A DNA stretch of 64,000 nt from Erwinia sp. HDF1-3R (GTDB lineage: Bacteria > Pseudomonadota > Gammaproteobacteria > Enterobacterales > Enterobacteriaceae). Below, one piece after another: positions 34,401 through 45,173 of the stretch. Each line of letters opens with the position of its first letter. Within the stretch, counting starts at the first letter, position 1. Under the pieces are notes generated by a model. That model was not told the origin of the DNA, searched no databases, and was given only the letters and a program-made list of their open reading frames with translations. The position numbers were made by a program, and so were the translations under genes. The DNA lies in the NCBI RefSeq assembly GCF_039621855.1, contig NZ_CP155071.1, forward strand, positions 620,001 to 684,000, given 5' to 3'.

Positions 34401-35248
34401 TCAATCTTGACGGGCGCGTGGATATTCCCTGGGCGCGTATCACCGTGCAGGAGGTTCCCGAAAGTGCGGTAGGCGTATCATCAGACGAAGTGCTGCTGGA
34501 TAAAGACCTGAAGCCGGTGGCCCCGAAAACCGCGGCGATCCCGATTAACAGTAATCTGGTTATTCACGTCGGAGATGACGTGCGGCTCAGCGCATTCGGC
34601 CTGAAGGCCAGCCTGAACGGTGACCTGAAGCTGGTACAGGATAAGCGCGGTCTGGGGTTGAACGGTCAGATCAATATTCCATCCGGCCGTTTTCACGCCT
34701 ATGGACAGGATCTTATCGTGCGTAAGGGCGAGCTACAGTTTGCCGGACCGCCGGATCAGCCTTATCTGAACATCGAGGCAATCCGTAATCCGGAGGCCAC
34801 GGAAGACGACGTGACCGCAGGCGTTCGCGTAACCGGGCTGGCAGATGAGCCGAAGGCCGAAGTCTTCGCTGACCCCACCATGTCACAGCAGGAAGCGCTC
34901 TCTTATCTGCTTCGCGGACAGGGACTGGATGCGAGCGGTAGCGATAGCAGTGCAATAACCTCAGCGCTGGTAGGATTGGGGCTTGCACAAAGTGGTCAGG
35001 TTGTGGGTAAAATCGGGGAGACCTTCGGCGTGAGTAATCTGGCGCTGGATACGGCTGGCGTCGGTGACAGTCAGCAGGTCCAGGTTAGCGGCTATGTACT
35101 GCCGGGTCTGCAGGTAAAATACGGTGTTGGCATATTTGATTCACTGGCGACGCTAACCCTGCGTTATCGCCTGATGCCTAAACTCTATTTGGAAGCGGTG
35201 TCTGGTATCGATCAGGCGCTGGATTTACTTTATCAGTTTGAGTTTTAG
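31478..35248 (+). CDS. tamB: TamB, AsmA-like inter-membrane bridge protein
   Basis: TamB is a long periplasmic beta-taco protein anchored in the inner membrane that reaches TamA and forms a hydrophobic groove for lipid transport. An N-terminal signal anchor (about residues 7-27, [18 protein letters not shown]) is followed by more than 1,000 residues of repetitive beta structure and the C-terminal DUF490 domain ending in aromatic-terminated strands (YQFEF). 1256 residues. The start overlaps the tamA stop (ATGA). Confidence 0.95.
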   Translation: MSRWKKVLIGILIFIMLLLGTIAFLVGTTTGLHLVLNGASRWVPGLQIKQIDGGWRNLTLKGVQYQMPGVTVNAGEFHLALQLGCLRHSAFCVNDFSLKDVNVAVDSKKMTPAAETQDKDTSTGDLSTPYPITLRRLALHNITVKVDDTAISLADFTSGMHWQQRALTLMPTHIQGLLIALPKAAQVADKQVVQPKVQQPKADEQPLGETLKAMFAKPLLPELPDFKMPLDVDVQQLLGEQLRITGDTDIAINRLLVKAKTQDRQLQLETLAVDSPQGRLNAQGEATLAGNWPVSFTLNSALNFDPVKGEKIKMTVSGGLREQLNLALNLSGPLRAQLDAGARLAEAGLPLSLALQSAQLRWPLNGETQYQADNLNFSFKGKATDYVMSLRTALKGQGIPPATLTLNGKGDVEHFSLDKLRLAALEGNTDLTALVDWSKAISWRSELTLSGINTAKQYPDWPAKLEGKITTRGSLYGGSWQVRVPELKLRGNVKQNAVTADGSLYGNSYNQWDIPGLKLVLGRNNLDVKGSLGDKLALDANIDAAHLDNALPGLGGVVKGTIKARGDLKAPQLLADVTAAGLRWQALSIARATLKGDVSSGDEIKGKLALRVERIKQDALNLSLVTLDASGDEKQHQLKLNISGQPVSGQLALNGSFDRQSQRWTGTLNNTRFDTPVGEWRLTRAIALDYLNAKQTVSIGPHCWQNPNAQICVPQTIEAGPSGHAKVVLNRFDLAMAKPFLGEETALSGVFTGDADVTWKADGGLPQGRVTLKGNGVKVVQDVQGNKLPIAFDQLNLNAGLHDGRAQLDWLIRIANNGQLNGNVQIADPQGKRTLSGNVNIASLSLAMLNPALMKGEKVAGLLNSNLRLGGNLQQPQVYGQLGLKDVDVQGSFMPVELTSASLNMVFNGMSSTLEGLIKTSHGQIALNGDADWRQLDAWRARVAAKGEKVRVTVPPMVRMDVSPDLVFEATPQMFNLDGRVDIPWARITVQEVPESAVGVSSDEVLLDKDLKPVAPKTAAIPINSNLVIHVGDDVRLSAFGLKASLNGDLKLVQDKRGLGLNGQINIPSGRFHAYGQDLIVRKGELQFAGPPDQPYLNIEAIRNPEATEDDVTAGVRVTGLADEPKAEVFADPTMSQQEALSYLLRGQGLDASGSDSSAITSALVGLGLAQSGQVVGKIGETFGVSNLALDTAGVGDSQQVQVSGYVLPGLQVKYGVGIFDSLATLTLRYRLMPKLYLEAVSGIDQALDLLYQFEF

Positions 35249-35250
35249 CA

Positions 35251-35604
35251 ATGCGAATAATTGTCTACGGCAGCTTAAGACGTAAGCAAGGTAACAGTCA
35301 CTGGATGACTAACGGCCAGTGGCTGGGCGATCACCAGATTAGCGGCTATGCGCTATACAATCTTGGGCACTACCCCGGCGTAGTGGTGGGAGAGGGTCAG
35401 GTGTACTGCGAAGTCTACCGCATTGATGCCTCCACGCTGGGCGAGCTGGATGCGCTACGCACCCAGGGGGGAGAGTATAAGCGGGCGCTGGTGCAGACGC
35501 CTTACGGCAGCGCCTGGCTGTACGTCTATCAGCGATCGGTGATGGGAAAACAGCGTATCGACAGCGGTGACTGGCTGCTGCGCGATGCGCAAGGGCAGGC
35601 CTGA
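35251..35604 (+). CDS. ytfP: YtfP, gamma-glutamylcyclotransferase-like (GGCT) protein
   Basis: A 117-residue AIG2/GGCT-fold protein starting MRIIVYGSLRRKQGNSHWM, with the substrate-cradle motif YGSLR and the family acidic residue in IDASTLGELD. The enzymatic activity of E. coli YtfP is unproven. It follows tamB by two bases, completing the tamA-tamB-ytfP operon. Confidence 0.9.
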   Translation: MRIIVYGSLRRKQGNSHWMTNGQWLGDHQISGYALYNLGHYPGVVVGEGQVYCEVYRIDASTLGELDALRTQGGEYKRALVQTPYGSAWLYVYQRSVMGKQRIDSGDWLLRDAQGQA

Positions 35605-35616
35605 TGGGCTGATAAA

Positions 35617-35649
35617 CAAAAACACCGCTCAGTGAGCGGTGTTTTTTTT
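35617..35649. terminator. Bidirectional terminator between ytfP and ppa
   Basis: ACACCGCTC/GAGCGGTGT (35622-35630 with 35634-35642) with five A on one side and eight T on the other. Confidence 0.92.
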
Positions 35650-35662
35650 GCCCTGAAGAGGA

Positions 35663-36193
35663 TTACTTCTTCGCGGCGCGTTCGAAAGAGGTGATGATTT
35701 CAGCTTTTGCTGCTGCTGCATTATCCCAGCCTTCAACTTTAACCCACTTGCCTTTTTCCAGGGCTTTATACTGCTCGAAGAAGTGGGTGATCTGCGCACG
35801 CAGCAGCTCAGGAAGGTCGTTCACATCTTTGATGTGATCGTACTCTTTGGTCAGCTTGGTGTGCGGGACAGCAACCAGTTTGGCATCTTCGCCAGACTCG
35901 TCGGTCATTTTCAGGACGCCCACGGGACGGCAGCGGATCACTGAGCCAGGCTGCAATGGATGCGGCGTTGGCACCAGCACGTCAACCGGGTCGCCGTCCA
36001 GAGACAAGGTGTGGTTGATGTAACCGTAGTTGCACGGGTAGAACATGGCGGTAGACATGAAGCGGTCAACAAACAGCGCGCCGGAGTCTTTATCAACTTC
36101 GTATTTGATTGGATCGGCGTTCGCCGGGATCTCAATAACCACATAAATATCTTCTGGCAGATCTTTACCTGCTGGAACCAGGTTCAAACTCAT
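35663..36193 (-). CDS. ppa: Inorganic pyrophosphatase
   Basis: Hydrolyses PPi to orthophosphate, pulling biosynthetic reactions forward; a hexameric Mg-dependent type I enzyme. The signature [10 protein letters not shown] with its metal-binding aspartates is present and the 176-residue length matches E. coli. The start [10 protein letters not shown] at 36193 has AAGGAA upstream. Confidence 0.97.
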   Translation of the reverse strand: MSLNLVPAGKDLPEDIYVVIEIPANADPIKYEVDKDSGALFVDRFMSTAMFYPCNYGYINHTLSLDGDPVDVLVPTPHPLQPGSVIRCRPVGVLKMTDESGEDAKLVAVPHTKLTKEYDHIKDVNDLPELLRAQITHFFEQYKALEKGKWVKVEGWDNAAAAKAEIITSFERAAKK

Positions 36194-36868
36194 GGTCAAT
36201 TCCTTCATTCAGTCTTAAATCATGTGTCGCTCATTATAGCCAACTGAATATGAAAGTATCCCCCCTTTTTGGCCTTTCAGAATGCTCCAGTTATGGCGTG
36301 ATACGTTGGCTGACGTCAGGCAAAGGGTGGGCCAGTAAAGGGCTGCCTGAATGGCTGCCGGGTCAGGTGATAACGCCGCATGCAAATCGCGTGCACTAAG
36401 TGTTGCCGCAGCGCCAGATGCGGCATATAGCCTGTGCCGACCTCACACCTCTTTGTCTGAACGAAAGAGCGCGAGAGTGCGTGATTTTGCTTAAAATCAA
36501 AGTTCATTTTTACTGTTATATAGGCGGATTTTTGGTGGGATTAACTGCTTAACAGGTTTAGGTCTGTATGAAATCACTGTGAAATTGCGTCAGGAGTGAA
36601 GATTTATTCGGCTATCGGCATGTACGGCATTCTGCGCTTACGCGCCGTCATCACCGTTGAAAATCCCTGAATCCCCTGTTAATTAACTACTTATAACGAA
36701 TGGATGCCTCCTCTCTCTTCAGCGGGGGAAAAAGTGATCCCTGTCAAAGCTGACGCTCTGTTTACGTCTCCTTTCATCATCTTTTCTAAAGAATGACCCT
36801 TCGGCTGCCGATACCTTAATCTCTTTTTGGCTTTCAGGCATACCGTCTAATTAAAGGTCATTCAAACC
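36194..36868. other. Intergenic region between ppa and the second chemoreceptor gene
   Basis: 675 bases without a credible gene. In E. coli the ytfQRT-yjfF galactofuranose transporter lies in this neighbourhood; no trace of an ABC transporter is visible. The only assigned element is a candidate sigma-28 promoter near its right end. Confidence 0.65.
36787..36814 (+). promoter_or_regulatory. Candidate sigma-28 (FliA) promoter
   Basis: TAAAGAAT (36787-36794) and GCCGATAC (36807-36814) match the FliA elements TAAAGTTT and GCCGATAA at 6/8 and 7/8, with a 12-nt rather than 11-nt spacer, 54 bases upstream of the chemoreceptor start. Confidence 0.6.
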
Positions 36869-38431
36869 ATGCTAAGAAAAATTTCAATACGCACCGGCCT
36901 GATCGTGCTTCTCGCCCTGATGACGCTAATGCTGCTTAGCGTTAGCGTGATGGGTATTTTTGCCATTAATAAAGGGAATCGTTCGCTTGATGTGGTTAAC
37001 CGCATTCAGGGAGTGGAACTTAACAGCCTGTTTCTGGCTAATAACAGCCTGCTGCGCGCCAGAGCGAGCGCCGCGCTGGCGACCCGGAAAATGGAAATCG
37101 GTATGTTAGACGAATCCAGTGCCATCACCCTGCTGGTAAAAAATAATGTTGCTAACTCGCACGTTGAAATAAAGCGTTTCGTCGACGCCGGGACCGTCAC
37201 CACTCACGGTAAGGCGCTGGCGGACGCCCTGATTGCCCGCTATAACCAGTATCTGAGCGAAGGGATCGTCCCGATGCAGCAAGCCCTGGAGAAACAGGAT
37301 CCTGACGGCTATTACACCCTGCTTGAGGAGAAGCTGGGCTCGCTAAATATTGCCTTTGCTAAAGCGGTGGACGATTTCAGTCTCTATGCCAACCAGGTCA
37401 CCCAGGCTCAGCTGATGGAGGCGAAAAAAAATGAACGCATCCTCACCGTGCTGATCCTGTTCTGCGGCGTATTGACGATCATTCTGCTGGCGGCGGCCTG
37501 GATGCTGCTACGCGCTATCCTGCTCAGACCGCTGAATACCGCCATTGCGCATCTTGAGTTTGTGGCTGCGGGTGACCTGACCCGCAGGCTACCTGAAAGC
37601 GGGGAGAATGAGCTGGGACGTCTGAATGCGGCCCTGACGGCGATGCAGTCTTCGCTCCAGCTTTCGGTCAGCCGCGTACGGGATGCCAGCCTGCAAATTG
37701 ACGTGGGCAGCCGCGAACTGGCCTCTGGCAACCTGAATCTCTCACAGCGTACCGAAGAGTCTGCCGCATCGCTGGAGCAGACCGCCGCCAGCATGGAGCA
37801 GCTGACCGCCACGGTGAAGCTCAATGCCGACAATGCCAGCCAGGCGCATCAGCTGGCACGCTCAGTCTCAGACAGCGCCGATCGCGGTAGCGAGGTCGTT
37901 AGCTACGTGATGGAGAAGATGCAGCAGATTACCCACAGTTCAAAGCGTATCGGCGATATTCTTGGGGTGATCGACGATATCGCCTTCCAGACGAATATTC
38001 TGGCGCTGAATGCGGCCGTAGAGGCGGCGCGGGCTGGCGAGCAGGGGCGGGGGTTTGCGGTGGTAGCCGGAGAAGTTCGCAACCTGGCGCAGCGCAGCGC
38101 GACCTCCGCCACGGAGATCCGCTCGCTGATTACTGAATCTCAGAGCCGCGTCAGTGAAGGGGCGCAGATGGCGACCAGAGCGGGGGAAACCATGGACGAG
38201 ATAGCCACGGAGGTGATGCGCGTCACGGAGCTGATGAAAGAGATCTCCAGCGCGTCGCAGGAGCAGAGTCGTGGAATTGAACAGGTTAATCTGGCAGTGA
38301 CGCAGATGGATGAAGTCGCCCAGCAGAACGCGGCTCTGGTAGAGCAGGCGACGGCGGCAACGCAGTCACTCGAAGAGCAGTCACAGCAGCTGGTTCAGTC
38401 GATGGCGGCATTCCGGGTGAGTCCGGCCTGA
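36869..38431 (+). CDS. Methyl-accepting chemotaxis protein (four-helix-bundle sensor)
   Basis: A 520-residue chemoreceptor of the Tar/Tsr architecture: TM1 about 11-33, a periplasmic four-helix-bundle domain (34-189), TM2 about 190-215, HAMP 216-268, then the methylation helices and signalling hairpin with [19 protein letters not shown]. It lacks the C-terminal NWETF-type pentapeptide, so it would rely on assistance for adaptation. No ligand can be assigned. It replaces the E. coli ytfQRT-yjfF region. Confidence 0.94.
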   Translation: MLRKISIRTGLIVLLALMTLMLLSVSVMGIFAINKGNRSLDVVNRIQGVELNSLFLANNSLLRARASAALATRKMEIGMLDESSAITLLVKNNVANSHVEIKRFVDAGTVTTHGKALADALIARYNQYLSEGIVPMQQALEKQDPDGYYTLLEEKLGSLNIAFAKAVDDFSLYANQVTQAQLMEAKKNERILTVLILFCGVLTIILLAAAWMLLRAILLRPLNTAIAHLEFVAAGDLTRRLPESGENELGRLNAALTAMQSSLQLSVSRVRDASLQIDVGSRELASGNLNLSQRTEESAASLEQTAASMEQLTATVKLNADNASQAHQLARSVSDSADRGSEVVSYVMEKMQQITHSSKRIGDILGVIDDIAFQTNILALNAAVEAARAGEQGRGFAVVAGEVRNLAQRSATSATEIRSLITESQSRVSEGAQMATRAGETMDEIATEVMRVTELMKEISSASQEQSRGIEQVNLAVTQMDEVAQQNAALVEQATAATQSLEEQSQQLVQSMAAFRVSPA

Positions 38432-38509
38432 TGTTACCCCGTTATCCTCTTTAGCCACGGTGGTAAAATCCCGCCAGCGGACAGCGGCGGGCGATAACCA
38501 CGGAATAAA

Positions 38510-38542
38510 AAAACAGGGCGATCGTAAGATCGCCCTGTTTTT
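38510..38542 (+). terminator. Intrinsic terminator after the second chemoreceptor gene
   Basis: An 11-bp stem ACAGGGCGATC/GATCGCCCTGT (38513-38523 with 38528-38538) with a GTAA loop and TTTTTGA tail. Just downstream, CCAGGTTTACTGACGCATT occurs twice, 38 bases apart (about 38564 and 38601). Confidence 0.92.
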
Positions 38543-38665
38543 GACAGCTTTCGGCTGCAATGGCCAGGTTTACTGACGCATTCTCATCTGGCTTATGTCA
38601 CCAGGTTTACTGACGCATTATCCGCTGACTGCAACCGCCGGAATTGCTGGCGTTAGGCCAGGTGC

Positions 38666-39664
38666 TCAGGCGTCAGGATACTCGCGCAGGAAGCGTTCGG
38701 TGTCTTCAACCATATCGGTATTGCCGACAAAGAACGGCGAGCGCTGGTGCAGGGTTTCCGGCACCAGGTCCAGAATACGCTGTGCGCCATCGCTGGCTTT
38801 ACCACCGGCCTGCTCGGCAAGGAACGCCATCGGATTACACTCATACAGCAGCCGCAGCTTACCTTTCGGGTGGCTGGCGGTGCTCGGATAGAGGTAAATA
38901 CCGCCTTTCAGCAGGTTACGATGGAAGTCTGCAACCAGTGATCCAATATAGCGGGAGGTATATGGACGATGGGTGGGCTGATCTTCTTCCTGACAGAACT
39001 TCAGGTATTTTTTCACGCCTTTCGGGAAACGAATATAGTTTCCTTCGTTGATCGAATAGGTATAACCCTTTTCCGGGAACGCCATTTTTTCCGCACTGAG
39101 GCAGAACACACCCAGTGAGGGATCGTAGGTAAAGGCATGTACGCCACAGCCGGTGGTGTAGACCAGCATGGTAGAAGAACCATACACCACGTAGCCAGCC
39201 GCAACCTGCTGACTACCGGGCTGCAGGAAGTCCTCTTCCGTCACCGGCGTACCTGGCGGGGTAATGCGGCGATAGATTGAGAAAATCGTACCGACCGAAA
39301 CGTTAACGTCAATATTCGACGAGCCGTCCAGCGGGTCCATCAGAACGACGTATTTACCGTTCTCGACGCCTTCAAAGATGACAATCTCGTCTTCTTCTTC
39401 CGAAGCAATACCGGCCACAATGCCGCGCGCCTTCAGGGCCGCTTTGAGTTTTTCATTGGCAAACAGATCGAGCTTCATCTGCTGTTCGCCCTGAATATTT
39501 TCGGCACCGCTGGCGCCCAGAATATCGACCAGTCCGGCTTTATTGATATCGCGGTGAATGATTTTTGCGCCCAGCTTGATGGCGGAAATCAGTGCCGTCA
39601 GTTCACCTGTGGCGTGAGGAAAGTCGTGTTGCTTCTCGACGATGAATTCGCCTAACGTTTTCAT
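38666..39664 (-). CDS. fbp: Fructose-1,6-bisphosphatase class I
   Basis: Hydrolyses fructose 1,6-bisphosphate in gluconeogenesis. The metal site EEEDE and the signature [18 protein letters not shown], together with the later [14 protein letters not shown] active-site stretch, are intact; 332 residues as in E. coli. Oriented opposite to mpl. Confidence 0.97.
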   Translation of the reverse strand: MKTLGEFIVEKQHDFPHATGELTALISAIKLGAKIIHRDINKAGLVDILGASGAENIQGEQQMKLDLFANEKLKAALKARGIVAGIASEEEDEIVIFEGVENGKYVVLMDPLDGSSNIDVNVSVGTIFSIYRRITPPGTPVTEEDFLQPGSQQVAAGYVVYGSSTMLVYTTGCGVHAFTYDPSLGVFCLSAEKMAFPEKGYTYSINEGNYIRFPKGVKKYLKFCQEEDQPTHRPYTSRYIGSLVADFHRNLLKGGIYLYPSTASHPKGKLRLLYECNPMAFLAEQAGGKASDGAQRILDLVPETLHQRSPFFVGNTDMVEDTERFLREYPDA

Positions 39665-39832
39665 AACACAATCCCTGAATCTGCGGTTGAGCAGCAGCCT
39701 GATTTACAAACTGCCAACGTATGCGTACGCAGTTTAGCCGAATGAAGACGAAAGAACATAGGGCAAATCCGTTTATTCCGTACGGTGAGGGCGTTACACT
39801 GTGCGCCGAACTTTCCTGTAAACGGACCTGTT

Positions 39833-41188
39833 ATGCGCATTCATATCCTCGGTATCTGTGGCACTTTCATGGGGGGCCTGGCGACGCTTGCCCGCGCGCT
39901 CGGGCATGAAGTGACGGGCTCAGATGCCAACGTCTATCCGCCAATGAGCACGCTTTTAGAAAAGCAAGGTATTGATTTAATTCAGGGTTATGATGTTTCC
40001 CAGCTCGATCCCGCTCCCGACCTGGTAATTATTGGCAACGCCATGACGCGGGGCAATGCCTGCGTGGAGGCGGTGCTGGAACGCAATATTCCTTACCTCT
40101 CAGGCCCGCAGTGGCTGCATGATTTTGTCCTGCGCGATCGCTGGGTGATTGCGGTGGCCGGAACGCACGGTAAAACCACCACGGCAGGCATGGCAGCGTG
40201 GATTTTACAGGCCTGCGGGCTGGAACCGGGCTTTGTTATCGGCGGCGTACCCGGAAATTTCGATGTATCCGCCACTTTAGGAAAAAGCCCATTCTTCGTC
40301 ATTGAAGCGGATGAGTACGATTGCGCCTTCTTTGATAAGCGCTCTAAGTTTGTTCACTACTGTCCACGCACGCTGATTCTCAACAATCTTGAGTTCGATC
40401 ACGCCGATATTTTTGACGATCTGCGCGCTATTCAGCGTCAGTTCCATCATCTGGTGCGCATCGTGCCGGGCCAGGGAAAAATCCTGCTGCCAGAGCAGGA
40501 CCACAACCTGAAACAGGTAATCGCCATGGGCTGCTGGAGCGAGCAGGAGAGCCTGGGCGATGGCGGGCGATGGCGGGCTAAAAAGCGCGTGCCTGATGCC
40601 TCCCAGTGGGAAATCTGGCTGGATGGCGAATGTGTGGGGGAGGTTAACTGGGCGCTGGTCGGCGAGCATAATATGCATAATGGGCTGATGGCGGTCGCCG
40701 CCGCGCGTCACGTTGGCATCAGGCCGGAGGATGCCGGACGGGCGCTGAATGACTTTATCAATGCGCGTCGACGTCTTGAACTGCGCGGCGAAGCGAATGG
40801 CATTAAGGTCTACGATGATTTTGCTCATCACCCAACGGCCATTCTCGCGACGCTGACCGCGCTGCGCAGCAAGGTCGGCGGTACGGCACGTATTCTGGCC
40901 GTACTGGAACCCCGCTCCAACACCATGAAAATGGGGGTCAGTAAGGACGACCTGGCTCCGGCGCTGGCCCGTGCTGATGAAGTCTTCCTGCTGCAGCCGC
41001 ACCATATTCCCTGGCAGGTTTCAGACGTTGCTGAGGCGTGCGTGCAGCCGGCGCACTGGAGTGCGGAGGTGGATACGCTGGTGGAAATGATCGTTAAAAC
41101 CGCGCAGCCCGGCGATACCATCCTGGTGATGAGTAATGGGGGATTTGGCGGGATTCATCAGAAGCTGCTGGAAAAGCTGGCGCGCTGA
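39833..41188 (+). CDS. mpl: UDP-MurNAc:L-Ala-gamma-D-Glu-meso-DAP ligase Mpl
   Basis: Reattaches the recycled murein tripeptide to UDP-MurNAc in peptidoglycan recycling. Mur-ligase layout: N-terminal Rossmann domain (MRIHILGICGTFMGG), ATP-binding GTHGKTTT near residue 110, central domain with EADEYDCAFFDKRSK, C-terminal domain with DDFAHHPTAI. The ATG at 39833 matches E. coli; 451 residues. Confidence 0.97.
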   Translation: MRIHILGICGTFMGGLATLARALGHEVTGSDANVYPPMSTLLEKQGIDLIQGYDVSQLDPAPDLVIIGNAMTRGNACVEAVLERNIPYLSGPQWLHDFVLRDRWVIAVAGTHGKTTTAGMAAWILQACGLEPGFVIGGVPGNFDVSATLGKSPFFVIEADEYDCAFFDKRSKFVHYCPRTLILNNLEFDHADIFDDLRAIQRQFHHLVRIVPGQGKILLPEQDHNLKQVIAMGCWSEQESLGDGGRWRAKKRVPDASQWEIWLDGECVGEVNWALVGEHNMHNGLMAVAAARHVGIRPEDAGRALNDFINARRRLELRGEANGIKVYDDFAHHPTAILATLTALRSKVGGTARILAVLEPRSNTMKMGVSKDDLAPALARADEVFLLQPHHIPWQVSDVAEACVQPAHWSAEVDTLVEMIVKTAQPGDTILVMSNGGFGGIHQKLLEKLAR

Positions 41189-41234
41189 ATCAGCGGGCTG
41201 AACCGGAGCGACCTTTCCGGTGGGCAAAGCAGTT

Positions 41235-41263
41235 AAAGGGCGGAGGGGACTCCGCCCTTTTTG
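41235..41263 (+). terminator. Intrinsic terminator after mpl
   Basis: AAAGGGCGGAG (41235-41245) pairs with CTCCGCCCTTT (41250-41260) over a 4-nt loop, followed by TTG; convergent with darP. Confidence 0.9.
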
Positions 41264-41281
41264 TATTGGCGAGCGGGCTGG

Positions 41282-41827
41282 TTAGCGGGACTCGGCAAGC
41301 TCGCGCAGATACTGGAAGATCTGGCGACTGGACTTTGGCGGCTTCTCAGACGCTTTCTCTTTCTGCGCGTTGCGGATCATTGAGCGCAGCTGCTGGCGAT
41401 CGGCATGCGGGTAAAGCGTCAGCACGTCCGGGATCGCTTCGTCACCCTGTTCAATCAGGCGATCACGCAGCATCTCCAGCTTGTGGAAAAGCGCAACCTG
41501 CTGGTTGTGGCGATTCTTCAGCTTATCCAGCGCCAGGCGGATCGGCTCTTCGTCGCGCGAGCGCAGCATCTTGCCAATCAGCTGGATCTGGCGGCGGTAG
41601 CCCTCTTTTTTGATCTTCTTCGCCAGCTCAATGGCCGCACGAAGATCTTCATCCAGCGGGATCTTATCCAGCGAGTTTTTACTTAACTCGACCAGCTCTG
41701 AGCCCAGGCGCTTTAGCTCCTCGGCGTCACGTTTAATTTCACTTTTACTGACCCAGATAATCTCGTCGTCTTCTTCTTCTTCATTATCCGGTACATCATC
41801 GAGCCAGTCGTCGGGCTGTTTAGTCAT
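41282..41827 (-). CDS. darP: DarP (YjgA), 50S assembly-associated protein
   Basis: A 181-residue highly charged helical protein (DUF615), with an acidic N-terminus (EEEEDDE) and [19 protein letters not shown], matching E. coli YjgA. It associates with late pre-50S particles and promotes peptidyl-transferase centre maturation. Divergent from pmbA. Confidence 0.93.
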   Translation of the reverse strand: MTKQPDDWLDDVPDNEEEEDDEIIWVSKSEIKRDAEELKRLGSELVELSKNSLDKIPLDEDLRAAIELAKKIKKEGYRRQIQLIGKMLRSRDEEPIRLALDKLKNRHNQQVALFHKLEMLRDRLIEQGDEAIPDVLTLYPHADRQQLRSMIRNAQKEKASEKPPKSSRQIFQYLRELAESR

Positions 41828-41990
41828 GGGAGGCTCCCTAAAAAAGAGGCTAATGCTATCAGGTTAAGCGGCTACTGCGAAATTGTTCTCCGAGTCTGTT
41901 AGACTGAAATGAACCTTAATCACCAAAGAGTCTGGAAATCTGGCGCTTTTACGCGGTCAGAAAGCCCTCTGTTAATTATATGGTAGGTCG

Positions 41991-43331
41991 ATGAAATTAC
42001 TCTCCCAAGTTGCAGAACAGCGTAAAACCCTCGAACAGGCGGTAGCGACAGCACTCGAACTGGCGAAGGCCAGCACCGATGGGGCGGAAGTCGCCGTGAC
42101 CAAAACCACCGGTATTGGCGTCAGTACGCGCTACGGTGAGGTGGAAAATGTAGAATTTAACAGCGATGGCGCCCTGGGTATCACCGTCTATCATCAGAAC
42201 CGTAAAGGCAGCGCGTCATCGACCGATCTTAGCCCGGACGCGATCAAACGCACCGTGCAGGCAGCCATCGATATTGCCCGCTACACCTCGCCGGATCCTT
42301 ACGCGGGCCCAGCCGATCGCGAGCTGCTGGCCTTTGATGCACCGGATCTCGATCTTTTTCACCCTTCCGATCTCGATCCGGACCGGGCGATCGAACTGGC
42401 TGCCCGCGCTGAGCAGGCGGCGCTAAAAAGCGATACGCGCATCACCAATACCGAGGGTGGCAGTTTTAACAGCCATGTCGGCATGAAGGTGTTTGGCAAC
42501 AGTCACGGTATGATCCAGGGTTACAGCTCCAGCCGCCACTCGATCTCCTGTAGCGTGATAGCAGGCGCGGGCAGCGATATGGAGCGTGACTACGCCTACA
42601 CCATCGGCCGCGCGATGGAGGATTTACAGTCGCCGGAGTGGGTGGGCGAAGAGTGCGCCCGTCGCACCCTGTCGCGTCTTTCACCGCGTAAGCTGTCGAC
42701 CATGAAAGCCCCGGTCATTTTTGCCGCCGAAGTGGCGACCGGCCTGTTTGGCCACCTGGTGGGGGCCATCAGCGGTGGAAGCGTTTACCGTAAATCCACC
42801 TTCCTGCTGGATTCGATGGGCCAGCAGATCCTGCCTGAGTGGCTGACCATTCAGGAGCGGCCACACCTGTTGAAAGGTCTGGCTTCCACGCCGTTTGACA
42901 GCGAAGGCGTGCAGACCCGCGATCGCGACATTATTAAGGATGGCATTCTCCAGACCTGGCTGATGACCAACTATTCGGCCCGCAAACTTGGCCTTAAGAG
43001 CACCGGCCACGCGGGCGGTATTCATAACTGGCGTATTAACGGCCAGGGCGACAGCTTCGATCAGCTGCTGAAGAAGATGGGCACTGGCCTGGTGGTCACC
43101 GAATTGATGGGACAGGGCGTCAGCGGTATTACCGGCGACTATTCGCGCGGTGCGGCGGGATTCTGGGTGGAAAACGGTGAAATTCAGTATCCGGTCAGTG
43201 AAGTGACCATCGCCGGAAACCTGAAGGATATGTGGCGTAATATGGTCACCGTCGGTAGCGATATCGAAACCCGCAGCAATATTCAGTGTGGTTCCGTGCT
43301 GCTGCCAGAAATGAAAATAGCCGGGCAGTAA
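41991..43331 (+). CDS. pmbA: TldE/PmbA, metalloprotease subunit
   Basis: PmbA (TldE) pairs with TldD to form a metalloprotease that matures microcin B17 and degrades CcdA. The 446-residue protein keeps the family blocks [40 protein letters not shown] and [17 protein letters not shown]. TldE is the non-catalytic partner; tldD is not in the window. Confidence 0.96.
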   Translation: MKLLSQVAEQRKTLEQAVATALELAKASTDGAEVAVTKTTGIGVSTRYGEVENVEFNSDGALGITVYHQNRKGSASSTDLSPDAIKRTVQAAIDIARYTSPDPYAGPADRELLAFDAPDLDLFHPSDLDPDRAIELAARAEQAALKSDTRITNTEGGSFNSHVGMKVFGNSHGMIQGYSSSRHSISCSVIAGAGSDMERDYAYTIGRAMEDLQSPEWVGEECARRTLSRLSPRKLSTMKAPVIFAAEVATGLFGHLVGAISGGSVYRKSTFLLDSMGQQILPEWLTIQERPHLLKGLASTPFDSEGVQTRDRDIIKDGILQTWLMTNYSARKLGLKSTGHAGGIHNWRINGQGDSFDQLLKKMGTGLVVTELMGQGVSGITGDYSRGAAGFWVENGEIQYPVSEVTIAGNLKDMWRNMVTVGSDIETRSNIQCGSVLLPEMKIAGQ

Positions 43332-43434
43332 TTTCCGGCTGCGGCAATTTCTCAGTTATTGCGTACTATTATCAGGGTGGCCTTAGGGTCACCCTTTTTG
43401 CTGTTCTCTTTAAATAAAAATAAGGAATTGAGCA

Positions 43435-43818
43435 ATGCGTAAAAGTTTACTGGCCCTGTTAACCGTGACCCTGATGGGTTCCAGCCTCTCTGCTCTGGCG
43501 AGTCTGGAAGAGGATATGGATACGCTGAATGCGGGTCTGCGCACCGTGACCAAAACGGACGACGCGACGGAAATGAAACAGGCGCTGACCAAAATGCGGG
43601 CGGCGGCCGGTGATGCCAAAACCCAGACGCCTGATAAACTCAAAGGCCAGCCCGCCGATAGCGCACAAATGAAGGATTTCCGTGCCGGGCTGGAGACGCT
43701 AACCCGCCAGATTGATAGCAGCATTAAACTTGTTGATGCGGGCGACCTGGCGGGTGCTAAGGCGGAGGCCAAAAAATTTGCCGTCACCCGTGATGCTAAT
43801 CACAAAAAATTCCGCTAA
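43435..43818 (+). CDS. cybC: Soluble cytochrome b562
   Basis: A periplasmic four-helix-bundle haem protein. The signal peptide MRKSLLALLTVTLMGSSLSALA is followed by LEEDMDTL containing the Met axial ligand, and the C-terminal ANHKKFR contains the His ligand. 127 residues. Identity to E. coli is lower than for its neighbours, but both ligands are kept. Confidence 0.93.
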   Translation: MRKSLLALLTVTLMGSSLSALASLEEDMDTLNAGLRTVTKTDDATEMKQALTKMRAAAGDAKTQTPDKLKGQPADSAQMKDFRAGLETLTRQIDSSIKLVDAGDLAGAKAEAKKFAVTRDANHKKFR

Positions 43819-44349
43819 AACGGCAAGGCTCTGCGGAGCCTTTTTTAGTGGCTGTTAAAAGGGATGCTTTTTTTCGGGCCATTATTATTAATTAAATAAC
43901 GCTTCTATTTTTTATTTAACCTGGCACTAAAAATAAAATTCTAAAAAATAACATTATCTCAATGGCGGAAAATGGTCTTATATTTTATATTATAGTCATT
44001 ACCCCTTATCATCGTTAGCGCCTATTATTTCCATAAAAGCATCCATAATACGAGAACGATAAGTTTTTCCTCTGGATACATGCGCACCCTTCGCGCTTAA
44101 CATCCTGTTTTGAATGATAATTAACGATTTTAGAAAAATTTCGAGCAGACTGTGATATTCCTCTGGCTGTTTCCACCGATCGTGCACGAATTAGCGCTTT
44201 TGCGTACTCGATCGTATTTCGGCAGCGTATTTCCACTTTGAAACGGAAAAAGTCGTTCTACACACCAGCAGGCAAGGGCGCTATTTTACGGACATCACAA
44301 ATTCACCAAATTTCCTGGCCGGGAAGAAACGGAAAAAGAGGGACGTAAA
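43819..44349. other. AT-rich region between cybC and the catabolic cassette
   Basis: A cybC terminator (AAGGCTC/GAGCCTT, 43825-43841, with six T) is followed by an AT-rich stretch unlike its GC-rich surroundings. On the minus strand two overlapping open frames (43999-44187 and 44015-44236) encode short peptides with no family I recognise; both begin at GTG without a clear ribosome site, and may be remnants of one broken gene. The composition change marks the left edge of the cassette. Its promoter should lie in the right-hand third, but I could not assign it. Confidence 0.6.
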
Positions 44350-44697
44350 TTGGACAATGCAGCGGTATCGATTAATACGGCTAATGAAGATCGGGCTATT
44401 CAGGCGCTGGCGGAGAAGGTCATGGCGCAGATAGCAGATATTTTTACCGCCAAAAATATATATCCCAACCCGGTTCAGCAGCAAATGTTGACCTCACACG
44501 TGCGGGCAATGGCATTGCGTTCGATTACCGGTGAGCCGCTGCCTGAAGTAGAAGCCGATCTGTTTGAAGATATCTCCGCTACATCAATGGCACTGGCACA
44601 GCAGGTTGTTGATCTGTTCGGTAACCTGCCCGTGGAGGAAGCCTGGATGCTGTCGGTCCATTTTGAAGTGGCGAAAGAGAATACGGGTCCGGAGTGA
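44350..44697 (+). CDS. Mini-PRD domain protein (EF_0829-type)
   Basis: A 115-residue stand-alone PTS-regulation-domain protein. It has the two PRD-type histidines in the expected settings, His50 (MLTSHVRAMALR) and His104 (MLSVHFEVA), but no DNA-binding or PTS domain. The start is TTG, six bases after AGAGGGA; the next in-frame ATG is at residue 25. It is the first gene of a ten-gene cassette in the same order as Enterococcus and Aeromonas cassettes that carry this family (recalled, not searched). A phosphorylation-state sensor or adaptor role is inferred. Confidence 0.75.
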   Translation: MDNAAVSINTANEDRAIQALAEKVMAQIADIFTAKNIYPNPVQQQMLTSHVRAMALRSITGEPLPEVEADLFEDISATSMALAQQVVDLFGNLPVEEAWMLSVHFEVAKENTGPE

Positions 44698-44807
44698 AAC
44701 TGGGGGATGACGGCGTCTTGATGGACGCCCAAACCGCTGCGTGGTCGCCACCCCGTCACGCATTTTGTAATTGATAACGACATCATTCATTGAATCAAGG
44801 AGCAGGC

Positions 44808-45170
44808 ATGTCACAGGTAATCGTGGTCATTGGTGACCGTTTAGGTAAAGGCCAGAAAGTTGCGGCAGGCGTTGAGAAAGCGGGGGGGAAAGCTATCGTC
44901 ATCCCCGGTGTCGCGGCCGATATGAAGCTGGGCGACGTAATGAAAGCGGAAGGGGCGTCCTTTGGCATCTCGTTCTGCGGCAGCGGCGGCGCAGGGTCGA
45001 TCACCGCACAGAATAAACACGGCTATAAGGCAAAGTACGGGATGCGTTCCGTCGATGAAGGCGTTACCGCTATCAACGAAGGTGCCGTCGCGCTGGGTTT
45101 TGGCTTTATGGATAAAGAAGAATTGGGCGAACGTCTGGTTCAGGCATGGACAAAAAAACACGGTGGCTGA
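44808..45170 (+). CDS. Glycine-rich SFCGS family protein
   Basis: A 120-residue cytosolic alpha/beta protein. It starts MSQVIVVIGDRLGKGQKVA and carries the family signature ISFCGSGGAGSIT with Cys57 in a glycine-rich loop. The size and a single loop cysteine are reminiscent of PTS EIIB domains or small phosphatase folds, but no homology is claimed. The ATG at 44808 follows AAGGAG by 5 bases. Function unknown; always seen next to the DUF4310-4312 genes in the cassettes I recall. Confidence 0.8.
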   Translation: MSQVIVVIGDRLGKGQKVAAGVEKAGGKAIVIPGVAADMKLGDVMKAEGASFGISFCGSGGAGSITAQNKHGYKAKYGMRSVDEGVTAINEGAVALGFGFMDKEELGERLVQAWTKKHGG

Positions 45171-45173
45171 CCG

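Noticed and set aside
36316..36507. 63-codon minus-strand frame upstream of the second chemoreceptor gene
   Set aside because: No similarity or ribosome site; composition resembles non-coding DNA.
43999..44236. Two overlapping minus-strand frames (62 and 73 codons) left of the cassette
   Set aside because: No known family, GTG starts without ribosome sites, located in AT-rich DNA; kept only as possible gene remnants in the intergenic entry.
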